A stretch of DNA of 64,000 nucleotides from Rhizobium pisi (GTDB lineage: Bacteria > Pseudomonadota > Alphaproteobacteria > Rhizobiales > Rhizobiaceae): positions 310,001-374,000 of the forward strand of contig NZ_RJJT01000001.1 of NCBI RefSeq assembly GCF_003938655.1. The letters run 5' to 3'. This document shows, one piece after another, positions 8,788 to 18,878 of this stretch. Position 1 is the first letter of the stretch, and each line of letters starts with the position of its first letter. The notes beneath the pieces are model-generated. The model was given only the letters and a program-made list of their open reading frames with translations, was not told the DNA's origin and did no database searches. The position numbers and the translations under genes were made by a program.

Positions 8788-11367
8788 TCAGACCCCACGC
8801 CAGATCCGGCCCGTCCGGTCGACCTCAAGAATGGCATGCACCTTGTGGACCTCCACCGGGCATGGGTATTCGCCCCGTCGCATCAAGCCGTTGAGACGCA
8901 AGGCTCTATAGTTTTCCGGGACGAAGACGAGGCCCTTGGGAAACCGCCTGTCGACCTTGAGTTGCGCCATCAGTTCGCCCTGGGCGGAACGCACAATGAC
9001 CTGATCGCCATCCGACAGGCCAAGCTGTGCGGTATCGTGCGCGCTCATCGCGACATAGGGATCATTGGCGACCGTGTTCAGGACGTCCGACCGTTCGGAA
9101 AGATATCCGTTGTGGAACAGGCAGTCGCCGGTGATCAGCATGAGCCGGTCGGCTGCTGCCGGGACGGGCGGTGGCGCAAAGAACCTGGCCACAGGTGGCG
9201 TCGGCACCGCCTTGGTAAATGCGCCGTCGGCGCCAAGTCCGCCCAGCGTCAACCCCTGATAGGCTGGAACCAGCCGCGCAATCTCGTCGAAAATTTCACC
9301 TTGCGTCGACGGCCGCAGTGCCTGGTTGCGGAGCGCCGCGACGAAGTCGAAGATCGCCAGATTGCTCCGCGCCTCGAAGGCGGGTTCGCGGAATTTGCGG
9401 ACCGTCTGGGTTCGGCCCTCGTTGTTGGTGAACGTGCCGGTTTCCTCGCCGTAACCTGCCGCGGGCAGAACGACCTCGGCAAGGCCTGCCGTATCCGTGA
9501 GGAAGGCGTCCTGCACGATCAGGAGATCGGCGGCGCCAAGCGCCCGCGTCACGAAATCCCTGTCGGGATAGGCGATCAGGGGGTCGGTTCCGACGATGTA
9601 GAGAGCGCCCATCCGCCCGCCGACGCAGAGCTCCAGAATGGCGTCGAGACTCGCGCCGGGTTCAGACGGAATTTCGGCGCCCCAGTCCCGCGCAAGACTC
9701 GTGCGCGCCACATCGTCGGCGACCGCCCGCAGTCCCGGCAGAGCGGCCGGCAGAACTCCCATGTCCCAGGCGCCCATCTGGTTGGCACGGTCGAAGAGGA
9801 ACTGCATCGCCGGGCCCTTGCCGAGCAGGCGCAGAACTTGCAGCAGGTTATTGATCTGCTGCAGCGTCGCGCGCGCTTCGAGTGATCTCAGGAGGTCGAC
9901 GCTGACAAGCACGGTGACTCTGCGGCCCTCCTTGAGTGCCGCGGCCAGACGATCCGGCCCGTCAGTGCCGGTTTCCGCCGCCGGCTTGCCGATTGTCGCG
10001 GCGATGCCTGCAAGAACGTCGTCCGGCAAGGCCTGACCAGCTGCCGATACGAGACCGGCCACCACGGCCGCAAGGCTCGCCGCTTCTCCGCCCGGCAGCA
10101 CGCGAACCACCACCCTGGCATCGGCATCCAGACGGGATGGCCGCGCCGAGAGCATGAGCAATCCGGTCTGCCGCCGCCGCACGCCATCCCGCAGCAGGTA
10201 TTCGGTGACCGGGTTCTCCTCGGTGACGTTGCCGCCGACGACGAGCACGCAGTCGTTGCCGATCACGTCGTCCAGCGGTGCGCGGCTGTTGAAGGCTGCC
10301 AGTAGCGGGCCGAGCGTGTCGAAGGGCGTGCACCAGCGTGACGAGCAATCAATGTTGTTGGTCCGGAAAGCCGTCCGCATCAGCTTCTGAAACTGATAGA
10401 GCGTCTCGTTGGGGAGGCGAGGCGAGGCCAGTCCGCCGGCAGCCTTGCCCTCGACGGCCGATAGCCGCCGGCGCAGATAGTCCCCAGCCTCATCCCAGGA
10501 AACCGGAACCAGGGCGCCATCACGACGGATCATCGGTCGCTTGATCCGGTCCCGGCTCGCGACGAAATCGAGACCGAAGCGTCCCCGAACGCAGAGCGTT
10601 TCGCGGTTGACCCCCTCGTCCCACTTCGAGCGCACCCGCATGAACTCGCCCTTACGTGTGCCCACGGTCAGCTGGCAACCGGTGCCACAATGCGGGCAGA
10701 CCGTGTCAGTCTCGGTGAGATCCCAGGGCCGCGCCTTGTAGCGATAGGGGAAACTCATCAGCGCGCCGACCGGGCAGACCTCGACGCAATTGCCGCACTG
10801 GTCACAAGCCGCGAGACTGCCCTCGAAGCCGGTGACGGCGGTATCCATGCCTTTTTCGATGGTGCCGAGGGCGACCGCGCCGACGACCTCCTCACACATC
10901 CGGACACAGCGCTGGCACTGGATGCAGCGGTTGACGTTCATGATGATGACCGGGCTCAGACGAATGTCCTCGGAGTGGAACACACGCTTGTCATCGCGGA
11001 ATCTGCTCTCGCGGGGCCCGTAGGCCATCACCATGTTCTGAAGCTCGCATTCGCCGCCCTTGTCGCAGATCGGACAATCGAGGGGGTGGTTGGCGAGCAG
11101 CATATCGAGCATGGAAGAGCGCGTTTCCTCGATCAGAGCTGTGTTCGCCCGCACCACCATACCCTCGGTGACAGCAGTGGCGCAGGACGGCTGCAGCCGC
11201 CGCTGCCCCTCGATCTCCACCAGGCACATGCGGCAGGAGGCCAGCGGCGGCAGACGCTTCAGATAGCAGAAGGTCGGGATCTCGATACCCAAACGCTGGG
11301 CGGCCTGCAGCACTGTCGAGCCAGCCTCAACTTCCAGCGTTTGTCCATCGATCGTAATGCTAACCAT
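8788..11367 (-). CDS. nuoG: NADH-quinone oxidoreductase subunit G, with N7 cluster motif
   Basis: Largest peripheral subunit of complex I, carrying several iron-sulfur clusters between NuoF and NuoI. Starting at the ATG at 11367 (ribosome site gaggaagt), residues Cys34, Cys45 and Cys48 fall where the [2Fe-2S] N1b ligands are expected. Further on come HPLDCPICDKGGEC, CIQCQRCVRMC and CDQCGNCVEVCP. After these, a CX2CX3CX27C motif begins at CPHCGTGC, exactly the spacing of the extra N7 cluster of E. coli-type NuoG. The rest is the molybdopterin-oxidoreductase-like fold with a C-terminal MopB-binding-like domain. The length is 859 residues. It is the last gene of the minus-strand operon. Confidence 0.95.
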   Translation of the reverse strand: MVSITIDGQTLEVEAGSTVLQAAQRLGIEIPTFCYLKRLPPLASCRMCLVEIEGQRRLQPSCATAVTEGMVVRANTALIEETRSSMLDMLLANHPLDCPICDKGGECELQNMVMAYGPRESRFRDDKRVFHSEDIRLSPVIIMNVNRCIQCQRCVRMCEEVVGAVALGTIEKGMDTAVTGFEGSLAACDQCGNCVEVCPVGALMSFPYRYKARPWDLTETDTVCPHCGTGCQLTVGTRKGEFMRVRSKWDEGVNRETLCVRGRFGLDFVASRDRIKRPMIRRDGALVPVSWDEAGDYLRRRLSAVEGKAAGGLASPRLPNETLYQFQKLMRTAFRTNNIDCSSRWCTPFDTLGPLLAAFNSRAPLDDVIGNDCVLVVGGNVTEENPVTEYLLRDGVRRRQTGLLMLSARPSRLDADARVVVRVLPGGEAASLAAVVAGLVSAAGQALPDDVLAGIAATIGKPAAETGTDGPDRLAAALKEGRRVTVLVSVDLLRSLEARATLQQINNLLQVLRLLGKGPAMQFLFDRANQMGAWDMGVLPAALPGLRAVADDVARTSLARDWGAEIPSEPGASLDAILELCVGGRMGALYIVGTDPLIAYPDRDFVTRALGAADLLIVQDAFLTDTAGLAEVVLPAAGYGEETGTFTNNEGRTQTVRKFREPAFEARSNLAIFDFVAALRNQALRPSTQGEIFDEIARLVPAYQGLTLGGLGADGAFTKAVPTPPVARFFAPPPVPAAADRLMLITGDCLFHNGYLSERSDVLNTVANDPYVAMSAHDTAQLGLSDGDQVIVRSAQGELMAQLKVDRRFPKGLVFVPENYRALRLNGLMRRGEYPCPVEVHKVHAILEVDRTGRIWRGV

Positions 11368-11399
11368 ACTTCCTCGCAGTCCTGTCGCAGCGCACGCCT

Positions 11400-12665
11400 T
11401 CAGTGAAAGGGACACCCGCGGTCCTCGATATGGGCAACGAACTCATTGCGAAAATGGCCGAGTGCCGCCCGCAACCCCATCGCCGCCCCGTCACCCAAGG
11501 CACAAAACGTATTGCCGAAAATGCCTTTGCAGAGCATCTCCAGCTGCTCCAGATCGCCGGCAGCACCTTCGCCGGCCTCGATCCGGCGCAGGACCTTCAC
11601 GACCCAGTTCAGTCCCTCCCGGCATGGCGTGCACTTGCCGCAGGACTCATGATGGAAGAACTCGATAATCCGGGTGGCGACCTTGACCATACAGGTCGAG
11701 TCGTCGATCACGATAACGCCAGCCGAACCGAGCATCGAGCCGGCGGCAGCCAGCGAGTCGAAATCCATCCTCACCTCCAGCCCGTGCTCCGGTATGACCG
11801 GCGCTGAGACCCCGCCGGGGATCACCGCCTTGATTCTGCGTCCCGGCAGCGCGCCGCCGGCGTGGTTCTCGACCAGTTCGCGCAGCGGTATGCCCATCGG
11901 CAACTCATAGAGACCGGGTTTGCGCACCTGCCCACTGAGGCAGTAGAGCTTCGGACCGGGGCTCTTGTCCGGGCCGATGCCCCGAAACCAGTCCGCCCCC
12001 CGCACGACGATATGCGGCACGCAAGCGAGCGTCTCGACATTGTTGATCACTGTCGGGCTGGCGTAGAGCCCGGCCACGGCCGGAAATGGTGGCTTCAATC
12101 GCGGCTGCGCCCGCTTGCCCTCGAGCGACTCGAGCATCGCAGTCTCCTCGCCGCAGATATAGGCGCCGGCGCCGCAGTGGATGTGTACGGCGAAATTGAA
12201 ATCCGAGCCCAGAATGCGCTTTCCGAGATAGCCCTTTGCGTGGGCCTCGGCGATCGCCTGCTCCAGACGACGGATCGCCGTCACATATTCTCCGCGAATG
12301 TAGACATAGGCGGTTTCGGCCCCGATCGCGTATGCACTGACCGCCAGCCCCTCGATCAGTTGATGCGGGTGGCGCTCCATGATGATCCGGTCCTTGAACG
12401 TGCCCGGTTCGCCCTCATCGGCGTTGCAGCACAGATATGTCGGCTTGCCAGTGCGCTTCGGCACGAAACCCCATTTCATGCCCGTCGGGAATCCGGCACC
12501 GCCGCGACCGCGCAGGTTGGATCGTTTGACGAGGTCGATAACCTCGTCGGGCGTGTACTCGCGCAGCGCCTTCGCCAGCGCCTGGTAGCCGCCGCCAGCC
12601 TCGTAAGTTGACACCAAGTGACCGTCCGCCACATCGACATTTTTGAGAAGAACCGGCTCGAACAT
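11400..12665 (-). CDS. nuoF: NADH-quinone oxidoreductase subunit F
   Basis: NADH-oxidising subunit carrying FMN and cluster N3, at the tip of the peripheral arm. The product has 421 residues. The NADH-binding loop GRGGAGFPTGMKW is near residue 53, the FMN site CNADEGEPGTFKDR near residue 80, and the N3 motif ESCGKCTPCREG near residue 343 with the fourth Cys downstream (GNTFCALGDG). It starts four bases after the nuoE stop; nuoG follows after about 30 bases. Confidence 0.97.
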   Translation of the reverse strand: MFEPVLLKNVDVADGHLVSTYEAGGGYQALAKALREYTPDEVIDLVKRSNLRGRGGAGFPTGMKWGFVPKRTGKPTYLCCNADEGEPGTFKDRIIMERHPHQLIEGLAVSAYAIGAETAYVYIRGEYVTAIRRLEQAIAEAHAKGYLGKRILGSDFNFAVHIHCGAGAYICGEETAMLESLEGKRAQPRLKPPFPAVAGLYASPTVINNVETLACVPHIVVRGADWFRGIGPDKSPGPKLYCLSGQVRKPGLYELPMGIPLRELVENHAGGALPGRRIKAVIPGGVSAPVIPEHGLEVRMDFDSLAAAGSMLGSAGVIVIDDSTCMVKVATRIIEFFHHESCGKCTPCREGLNWVVKVLRRIEAGEGAAGDLEQLEMLCKGIFGNTFCALGDGAAMGLRAALGHFRNEFVAHIEDRGCPFH

Positions 12666-12669
12666 GGCG

Positions 12670-13188
12670 CTACTCCCCCGGCAGCCGCCCAGAGGCGTGC
12701 TCGAAGCTCGCGGCTCCCACTGTCGCCCGCAGTCTGTCCAGCAGTGCGTTTATCCGCGCCACATCAAGGTCGCCGTGGTAATCGTCGCCGACCTGCATCA
12801 CCGGAGCCATCTCGCAGGCGCCGAGGCATTCGACGGTCGAAAGCGTGAACAGCCCGTCCGGGGTGGTGTCGCCTTTCCCGATCCCCAGCGCCGTTTCCAG
12901 ATGGTTTAGCAGGTCCTCTGATCCGCACAGCATGCAGGAAACATTGTCACAGAGTTGCAGGTGGAACATCCCCACCGGCTCGGTGTGGAAGAGGGTGTAG
13001 AAAGTCGCCAACTCGTAGACCCGGATCCGCTCGACTCCGAGAATGTCGGCGACCTCTTCCAACACCGGCCCGGGCAGATGGCCATGTTCTTTCTGCGCAA
13101 TGAGGAGCGCAGGCATGATCGCAGAGCGCTGGTCGGGATACCGCGCCGCCGCCTCTTCGATCTTTTCGCGCATGGTCATCGCATTCAA
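12670..13188 (-). CDS. nuoE: NADH-quinone oxidoreductase subunit E
   Basis: Thioredoxin-like [2Fe-2S] subunit (cluster N1a) that pairs with NuoF. The product has 172 residues. The four ligands are visible as CDNVSCMLCG (first and second Cys of CX4C) and CLGACEMAP (CX3C). The N-terminal helical bundle (PDQRSAIMPALLIAQKEHGHL) is typical. The gene lies between nuoD and nuoF with gaps of under ten bases. Confidence 0.96.
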   Translation of the reverse strand: MNAMTMREKIEEAAARYPDQRSAIMPALLIAQKEHGHLPGPVLEEVADILGVERIRVYELATFYTLFHTEPVGMFHLQLCDNVSCMLCGSEDLLNHLETALGIGKGDTTPDGLFTLSTVECLGACEMAPVMQVGDDYHGDLDVARINALLDRLRATVGAASFEHASGRLPGE

Positions 13189-13195
13189 ATCCTTG

Positions 13196-14410
13196 CTACT
13201 TGTCCACCTCCGCCATCACAGGGTCGAGGCTGCCGAGCACGGCGATCATGTCCGCCAGATAGCGGGCGTTCGTGACCCCGAAGAGGGCCTGAAGATTGAC
13301 GAACGAGGGTGCCCGCACCTTCATTCGGAACGGTTTTGGCGACCCGTCGCTGATGATGTAGAAGCCAAGCTCGCCCTTTGGCGCCTCGATCGCCGAATAG
13401 ACCTCGCCCTTCGGCACCTTGAAGCCGTAGGCCGACAGGTCGAAATGCTGGATCAGCGTCTCCATCGAGCAGTGCACCCGATCCTTGTTGAGCGGGAAGG
13501 CGATTGTCGGATTGTCGATCTGGAACGGGCCCTCTGGTATCTGGTCGATGCATTGTTCGATGATCCTCATGCTTTCGCGCATCTCGTCGACGCGGCATCG
13601 CCAGCGTGCATAGCAATCGCCCTCATTACGGGTGATGACGTTGAAATCGAGCCGGTCGTAGATCTCGTAGGGCTCATCGCGCCGGATGTCCCAGTCGACA
13701 CCGGAAGCACGCAGGTTCGGGCCGCTGAGGCCGAGATCGACGGCATCCTCGGCGGAGATCACGCCGATCCCCTTCGTGCGATTGAGAAACACCCGGTTAT
13801 CTTCGAGCAGTCGCTCATAGTCTCGGATCCGGTTCGGGAAGATGTCGCAAAACTCCCTGATCTTGGGGAAGAACCCGTCAGGCAGGTCCTCGCGCACCCC
13901 GCCGACCCTGCAGAAGGATGTGTGCATGCGCGCACCGGTGATCATTTCCAGGAGGTCCATGATCATTTCGCGCTCGCGCATGACGTAAAGCAGCGCGGTC
14001 ATGGCGCCGAGATCCATCGGCAGCGCGCCGGTGATCAGGAGGTGACCGGAGATCCGTGCCAGCTCGGCCATCATCACGCGGATATATTGCGCCCGGATCG
14101 GTGCTTCTATGCCGAGGAGTTTCTCCACCGCCAGCGCGAAGGCGAGGTTGTTCGAGGGCGGACAGAGATAGTCGAGCCGGTCCGTCAGCGGGAAAATCTG
14201 CGTATAGGTGAAACTCTCCGCCAGTTTTTCGGTGCCGCGATGGAGGTAGCCAATATGCGGATCGATGCGCTCGACGAACTCGCCGTCCAGTTCGAGGACG
14301 AGCCGAAGAACCCCATGCGTGCTGGGGTGCTGCGGACCGAGGTTGAGAAGCACTTCCCTGGTATTGAGCGCTTCACCCTCAGGCCTGCTGAGCTCGGTGA
14401 CTTCGGTCAT
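13196..14410 (-). CDS. nuoD: NADH-quinone oxidoreductase subunit D
   Basis: The 49-kDa-type subunit that builds the quinone head-group site together with NuoB. The product has 404 residues, the normal length for an unfused NuoD. Typical parts are LNLGPQHPSTHGVLR (quinone-site His) near residue 27, HIGYLHRGTEKLAE, and the C-terminal PKGELGFYIISDGS. The last residues end in a short tail (PVMAEVDK) instead of the usual DxVxGEVDR, with the final Arg replaced by Lys. It starts 29 bases after nuoC. Confidence 0.97.
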   Translation of the reverse strand: MTEVTELSRPEGEALNTREVLLNLGPQHPSTHGVLRLVLELDGEFVERIDPHIGYLHRGTEKLAESFTYTQIFPLTDRLDYLCPPSNNLAFALAVEKLLGIEAPIRAQYIRVMMAELARISGHLLITGALPMDLGAMTALLYVMREREMIMDLLEMITGARMHTSFCRVGGVREDLPDGFFPKIREFCDIFPNRIRDYERLLEDNRVFLNRTKGIGVISAEDAVDLGLSGPNLRASGVDWDIRRDEPYEIYDRLDFNVITRNEGDCYARWRCRVDEMRESMRIIEQCIDQIPEGPFQIDNPTIAFPLNKDRVHCSMETLIQHFDLSAYGFKVPKGEVYSAIEAPKGELGFYIISDGSPKPFRMKVRAPSFVNLQALFGVTNARYLADMIAVLGSLDPVMAEVDK

Positions 14411-14439
14411 CTCAACGTTCCGGCGTAGAACGGCCTCCC

Positions 14440-14976
14440 TTACGGAATGTCCCTGGTGGCAAGGTCGGGCTGCGTTGGCGGCGGACCTTCGGCACCGAAG
14501 GGATTCAACTTGTCCTTATAGCCCTTGAGAGGGAAATCCTTGCGCTGGGGAAAGCCCTCGAAGCCTTCCCACATGTAGATCCGGCGCAGATCGGGATGCC
14601 CCTCGAACCGGATGCCATACATGTCCCAGGCCTCACGCTCATGCCAATTGGCGGTGCGCCAGACTCCCGTGACCGAAGCCACTTCAGGAGGATCACCAAG
14701 CCGGCATTTGATGCGGACCCGCCATCTGTTGGGCAGTGAATAAAGATGGTAGACCGCCTCGAACCGAGGCATTTCGGGATAGTGATCAACCCCGCAAATG
14801 TCCGAGAGGAAGTTGAATTGCAGCGCCGGATGCTCTTTCAGGAACCGGCAGAACTCGACGATCCTCTCAGGCGGAACGGCAAAGGCGTCGATACCGTGCG
14901 CGATGCCGAGGTCCTCGATTGTTTCTCCGAAGCGCTCCATGATCGGAGCGCGATTGAGGGAGGGCTGCGTACTCAT
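14440..14976 (-). CDS. nuoC: NADH-quinone oxidoreductase subunit C
   Basis: The 30-kDa-type structural subunit of the peripheral arm. The product has 178 residues. The family signature around ERE(A)[16 protein letters not shown] is visible near residue 118, as is the earlier [12 protein letters not shown]. The start codon overlaps the nuoB stop by four bases (ATGA), so translation is coupled. NuoC and NuoD are separate genes here, unlike the fused form in enterobacteria. Confidence 0.96.
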   Translation of the reverse strand: MSTQPSLNRAPIMERFGETIEDLGIAHGIDAFAVPPERIVEFCRFLKEHPALQFNFLSDICGVDHYPEMPRFEAVYHLYSLPNRWRVRIKCRLGDPPEVASVTGVWRTANWHEREAWDMYGIRFEGHPDLRRIYMWEGFEGFPQRKDFPLKGYKDKLNPFGAEGPPPTQPDLATRDIP

Positions 14977-15476
14977 GACGCTATAACCCTTTCCAGGGGG
15001 GTGCCGGCGAGCGCCCGCGACCTCTTGATCTTTTCTTGAAGTAGGAGGAAGCCGTGCATCAGCGCCTCGGGCCGGGGCGGACAGCCGGGCACATGCACAT
15101 CGACGGGCACGAAGGTTTCCGATCCCTGCACCACGGCATAGGTGTTGTAGACCCCGCCCGAAATAGCACAGGTGCCCATGGCGATCACCCAGCGCGGTTC
15201 CGGCATCTGGTCATAGAGCCGCCGCACGACGGGCGCGAATTTCCGGGTCACGGTGCCGGCGATGATCATGACGTCGGATTGTCTCGGCGAAGGGCGGAAC
15301 ACCACACCGAACCGGTCGAGATCGTAGCGGGCGCAACCGGCCGAGATCATCTCGATGGCGCAGCAGGCAATGCCGAAGGTCTCCGGCCACAGCGCCGACC
15401 TCCGGCTCCAACTGATGATGCTGTCGGCCGTGGTGAACAGCACGCTGTCGCGGATCGCGTTGTTTACGTCTCCCAT
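14973..15476 (-). CDS. nuoB: NADH-quinone oxidoreductase subunit B
   Basis: Carries cluster N2, the terminal iron-sulfur cluster that reduces quinone. The reading frame is open upstream into nuoA, but the ATG at 15476 gives a 167-residue protein with the family N-terminus ([14 protein letters not shown]). The tandem-cysteine motif [11 protein letters not shown] is near residue 36. The remaining ligands are in MGTCAISGG and [14 protein letters not shown]. The start lies inside the end of nuoA (13-base overlap) and the stop overlaps nuoC. Confidence 0.97.
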   Translation of the reverse strand: MGDVNNAIRDSVLFTTADSIISWSRRSALWPETFGIACCAIEMISAGCARYDLDRFGVVFRPSPRQSDVMIIAGTVTRKFAPVVRRLYDQMPEPRWVIAMGTCAISGGVYNTYAVVQGSETFVPVDVHVPGCPPRPEALMHGFLLLQEKIKRSRALAGTPLERVIAS

Positions 15477-15829
15477 TCCAGCGCTCCTTTCAGCCAGGCG
15501 TAGGCGAAGCCCACGAGAAGCAGCACCATGAAGATGAACATCTCGATATAGCCGACCAGCCCGATCTCTTTCAGGACGACGGCCCAGGGAAAGAGGAACA
15601 TCGCTTCGACATCGAAAACGACCAGCAGGATCGCGAGGATAAAGAACGGCACTCTGAAGCGGCCCGCCGCCGCTTCGCCCGCTGCATCCATGCCGCATTC
15701 ATAGGGCATGTTCTTGGCGGGATAGGGATTGGATGGGCGCAGCAGCGAGGAAACGAACAACGTCACCCCCACCACCAGAACGACTCCGGCGATCATGAAA
15801 AGAACGGGCAAGAATTCCATTGCAGTCAT
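15464..15829 (-). CDS. nuoA: NADH-quinone oxidoreductase subunit A
   Basis: Small membrane subunit at the junction of the two arms of complex I. The ATG at 15829 gives 121 residues with three membrane segments (about residues 6-28, 62-84 and 90-112). The loop between the first two contains [11 protein letters not shown], and the conserved acidic [13 protein letters not shown] follows. The frame is open back to 15961, but the upstream residues are not hydrophobic or NuoA-like. The 128-base gap after nuoN is the widest in the block and could hold an internal promoter for nuoA-G. Confidence 0.95.
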   Translation of the reverse strand: MTAMEFLPVLFMIAGVVLVVGVTLFVSSLLRPSNPYPAKNMPYECGMDAAGEAAAGRFRVPFFILAILLVVFDVEAMFLFPWAVVLKEIGLVGYIEMFIFMVLLLVGFAYAWLKGALEWET

Positions 15830-15957
15830 ATCACTGCACCGGTTGCCCACCGACCTCGTCGCGAACCGATAAATCGGTCCGCCGCGGCGCGACTTGGGCA
15901 ATCCTTTCTCCGGTTTCAAGTCTATTCCGTCGGTGTGATCATTGCAAATCCAATCGC

Positions 15958-17397
15958 TCACCCGCCAAAGACCGAATCCTGGGCAAGCTTAAGAAACCAC
16001 GACGGAAATAGGCCGATGCCGATGGTGCCGGCGGCGGTGACGACCAGCGTGGCGCGCACCAGGGGCGTCAGCGCCGGGGCGAACGCCCTCTTCGGCTCGC
16101 GCATGTACATCACCATGACGATGCGGATGTAGAAATAGGCGGCGACTGCGCTGAGCAGCACTGCAATTACCGCCAGCATGACGAAACCACGCTCGACGAG
16201 AGCGACCAGCACGTAAAACTTGGCGAAGAACCCGGCCGTCGGCGGAATGCCGGCCAGCGAGAAGAGAAAGAGCAGCATCAGAAGCGCCAGCCCCGGATGT
16301 GACTTGGCGAAACCCGCATAGTCTTCGATAACCTCGCCTGAGAAATCGCCGTTCCGCATCATGATGACGGCGGCGAAAATGCCGAGATTCGTGAAAGCGT
16401 AGATCAGTAGGTAAAGCATCACGCTGGCGATCCCATCAGCACCGCCAGCGGCCACGCCGAAAATGGCGAAGCCGGCGTGGGCGATGCTGGAATAGGCCAG
16501 GAGACGCTTGAAATTATCCTGGACCAGCGCCACGAAACTGCCGAGTGCCATCGTCACCACCGCAATGACGGCGAGGATGATCCAGACGTCCGAGGCTGCA
16601 ACCAGAGGGTTGAGGAACACCCGCAGGATCACCGCGAACCCCGCCGCCTTGGGGCCAACCGACATGAAGGCGGTGATCGTCGTCGGCGCGCCTTCATAGA
16701 CGTCCGGCAGCCACATATGGAAGGGAACCGCGCCGACCTTGAAGACCAGCCCCGCGACGATAAAGACCACCGCCAGCAACAATCCGGAATCGAGCGGATC
16801 GCCGGTCAGCGCCGCAGCCATCCCGTCCAGTTGCGTCGTGCCGGCAAGCCCGTAGATCAACGACACGCCGTAAAGGAAAATTCCGGTCGAGACCGCGCCA
16901 AGGATCACGTATTTCAGTGCTGCTTCGTTCGACCGTCGCTCACGCCGCAGGAAGCCGGTCAGCACATAGGTGCAAATCACCATCAGTTCGAGGCCCACAT
17001 AGATCGACAGGAGATCGGTCGCCGAGGCCATGATCATCATGCCCAAAAGCGCGAAGAGCAGCAGGACATAGTATTCGCTGCTCCCGATCCCTTCGATATC
17101 GGCATATTTTCGCGATAGGAGGAATGTCAGAACGGTGGCCAAGTAGAAAATGAACTTGAAGAAGACCGCGAAGCGGTCGGCGATGAACATGCCCGTGTAG
17201 ACCGGCCGGACCTCGCTCGCCAGCATGAGTGTCGCCAAGGCGGCAATCAACACGACCGCCACCGACGCCCAGACAAGGAAATGTTCCTGTCCCTTTCGCA
17301 CAAACTGTCCCAGGATCAGCAGAATGCAGGCGCCTGTGATCACCACGATCTCGGGCAGGCTCGCTAGGGCCGACTGGAAAAGCGTGGCGGCGGTCAT
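15958..17397 (-). CDS. nuoN: NADH-quinone oxidoreductase subunit N
   Basis: Antiporter-type proton-pumping subunit nearest the peripheral arm. The product has 479 residues and about fourteen membrane segments. The expected charged residues are present: Glu in IYVGLELMVICTYV, Lys in LVFKVGAVPFHMWLPD, Lys in SVGPKAAGF and Lys in GFFAKFYVL. The start overlaps the nuoM stop by four bases (ATGA). Confidence 0.96.
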   Translation of the reverse strand: MTAATLFQSALASLPEIVVITGACILLILGQFVRKGQEHFLVWASVAVVLIAALATLMLASEVRPVYTGMFIADRFAVFFKFIFYLATVLTFLLSRKYADIEGIGSSEYYVLLLFALLGMMIMASATDLLSIYVGLELMVICTYVLTGFLRRERRSNEAALKYVILGAVSTGIFLYGVSLIYGLAGTTQLDGMAAALTGDPLDSGLLLAVVFIVAGLVFKVGAVPFHMWLPDVYEGAPTTITAFMSVGPKAAGFAVILRVFLNPLVAASDVWIILAVIAVVTMALGSFVALVQDNFKRLLAYSSIAHAGFAIFGVAAGGADGIASVMLYLLIYAFTNLGIFAAVIMMRNGDFSGEVIEDYAGFAKSHPGLALLMLLFLFSLAGIPPTAGFFAKFYVLVALVERGFVMLAVIAVLLSAVAAYFYIRIVMVMYMREPKRAFAPALTPLVRATLVVTAAGTIGIGLFPSWFLKLAQDSVFGG

Positions 17398-18869
17398 GGG
17401 CCGCTCTCCTTACTTTGCACCTGCGTCAGCAGATGCTTCACCGAGGCATCGATGATGTTGAGAAAGGGTTTTGGATAGAACCCAACCCAGAGCACGAAGA
17501 CGGCCAGCGGCAGGATCGCAGCCATCTCGCGGGCGTTCAGATCGCGTATCTTCAACTGGACGCCGACGTTGGCCGGGCCGAGCGCGACTTTCCCATACAT
17601 GCCAAGCAGATAGGCAGCCCCCAGCAATGCGCCCAAAACGGCGGCCGAGCCGGCGACCAGATTGGCCGCAAACCCGCCTGACAGCACCAGCAACTCGCCG
17701 ACGAACGAATTCGTTCCCGGCAGCGCCATCGACGACAGGGTAAACAGTGCCAGAAACGTGGTGTAGACCGGCGCCACCTTCATCAACCCGCCATAGTCGG
17801 CGATGCTGCGGGTATGGGTCCGCTCGTAAATCAGCCCGACGAACAGGAACAGGGCGCCTGTCGTCACGCCATGATTGAACATCTGCAGGATACCGCCCTC
17901 GAGCCCGCGGAGGTTCAGCGCAAAAATCCCCAGCGTCACGAAGCCCATGTGGCTGATGCTGGAATAGGCCACCAGCTTCTTCAGATCGTCCTGCGCCAGC
18001 GCGAGTAACCCGCCATAGACGATCGCAAGCACCGAAAGCGCCAGCATCAGCGTCGAATAGTGCATCGATGCCTCCGGCAGCATCGGCAGCGAGAACCGTA
18101 GGAATCCGTAGGCGCCCATCTTCAGGAGCACGCCGGCGAGGATAATGCTGCCCGCCGTCGGCGCCTGCACATGGGCGTCCGGCAGCCAGGTATGAACCGG
18201 CACCATCGGCACCTTGACCGCAAAAGCGATCAGGAAGGCGAAGAACAGCCAAGACTGGATCCGGAACGGCAAGTCCTGCTCTGTCAAAGCGAGGATATCG
18301 AAGCTCCTGCCACCGTAGAAATAGAGCACGATGACACCGATCAGGAACAGGAGGCTGCCAGCAAGCGTGTAGAGGAAAAACTTGATCGCCGCATAGACCC
18401 GACCCTCGCCGCCCCAGACGCCGATGATGAGGTACATCGGGATCAGCATCGCCTCCCAAAAGACGTAGAAGAGGAACAGATCGAGCGCGCAGAAGACCCC
18501 GAGCATCAGCGCCTGCATCGAGAGCAGGCAGATCATGAATTCCTTCACCTTGCGGTCGATCGCAACCCAAGAGGCGAGCACACAGATCGACCCCAACAAT
18601 GCGGTCAGGAACACGAAGAGCGCGCTGATTCCGTCGATGCCGAGCGCATAATTGATCCCGAGCGCGGGCACCCACGAGCGCATCTCGGTGAACTGCATGG
18701 CATGGGTCGTGGTGTCGAAGCCGACCAGCATGGCGATGCAGAGAGCAAGGTCGAGGACGGTGAAAGAGAGCGCAGTCCACCGCGCCGCATCGTCACCGCG
18801 CAGGAGCATCAGAACCGCGGCACCGGCGACGGGTGTGAATATGATGAAGCTGAGCAGCGGGATGCCCAT
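17394..18869 (-). CDS. nuoM: NADH-quinone oxidoreductase subunit M
   Basis: Middle antiporter-type pump subunit of complex I. The product has 491 residues and about fourteen membrane segments. Pump residues are visible: Glu in YVFWEAMLIPMYL, Lys in AFAVKVPMVPVHTWLPDAH, Lys in VLLKMGAYGF, and the NuoM-specific Glu in SFVGELLVLSGG in place of the terminal Lys. This last residue marks it as true NuoM as opposed to the MrpD-like subunit upstream. Nine bases separate it from nuoL. Confidence 0.96.
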   Translation of the reverse strand: MGIPLLSFIIFTPVAGAAVLMLLRGDDAARWTALSFTVLDLALCIAMLVGFDTTTHAMQFTEMRSWVPALGINYALGIDGISALFVFLTALLGSICVLASWVAIDRKVKEFMICLLSMQALMLGVFCALDLFLFYVFWEAMLIPMYLIIGVWGGEGRVYAAIKFFLYTLAGSLLFLIGVIVLYFYGGRSFDILALTEQDLPFRIQSWLFFAFLIAFAVKVPMVPVHTWLPDAHVQAPTAGSIILAGVLLKMGAYGFLRFSLPMLPEASMHYSTLMLALSVLAIVYGGLLALAQDDLKKLVAYSSISHMGFVTLGIFALNLRGLEGGILQMFNHGVTTGALFLFVGLIYERTHTRSIADYGGLMKVAPVYTTFLALFTLSSMALPGTNSFVGELLVLSGGFAANLVAGSAAVLGALLGAAYLLGMYGKVALGPANVGVQLKIRDLNAREMAAILPLAVFVLWVGFYPKPFLNIIDASVKHLLTQVQSKESGP

Positions 18870-18878
18870 GGCGCGCCT

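Noticed and set aside
15965..15990. Short match (tcctgggca) to the end of tRNA-Phe as a possible attachment-site repeat
   Set aside because: Only nine bases, and inside the conserved C-terminal coding part of nuoN; chance is sufficient.
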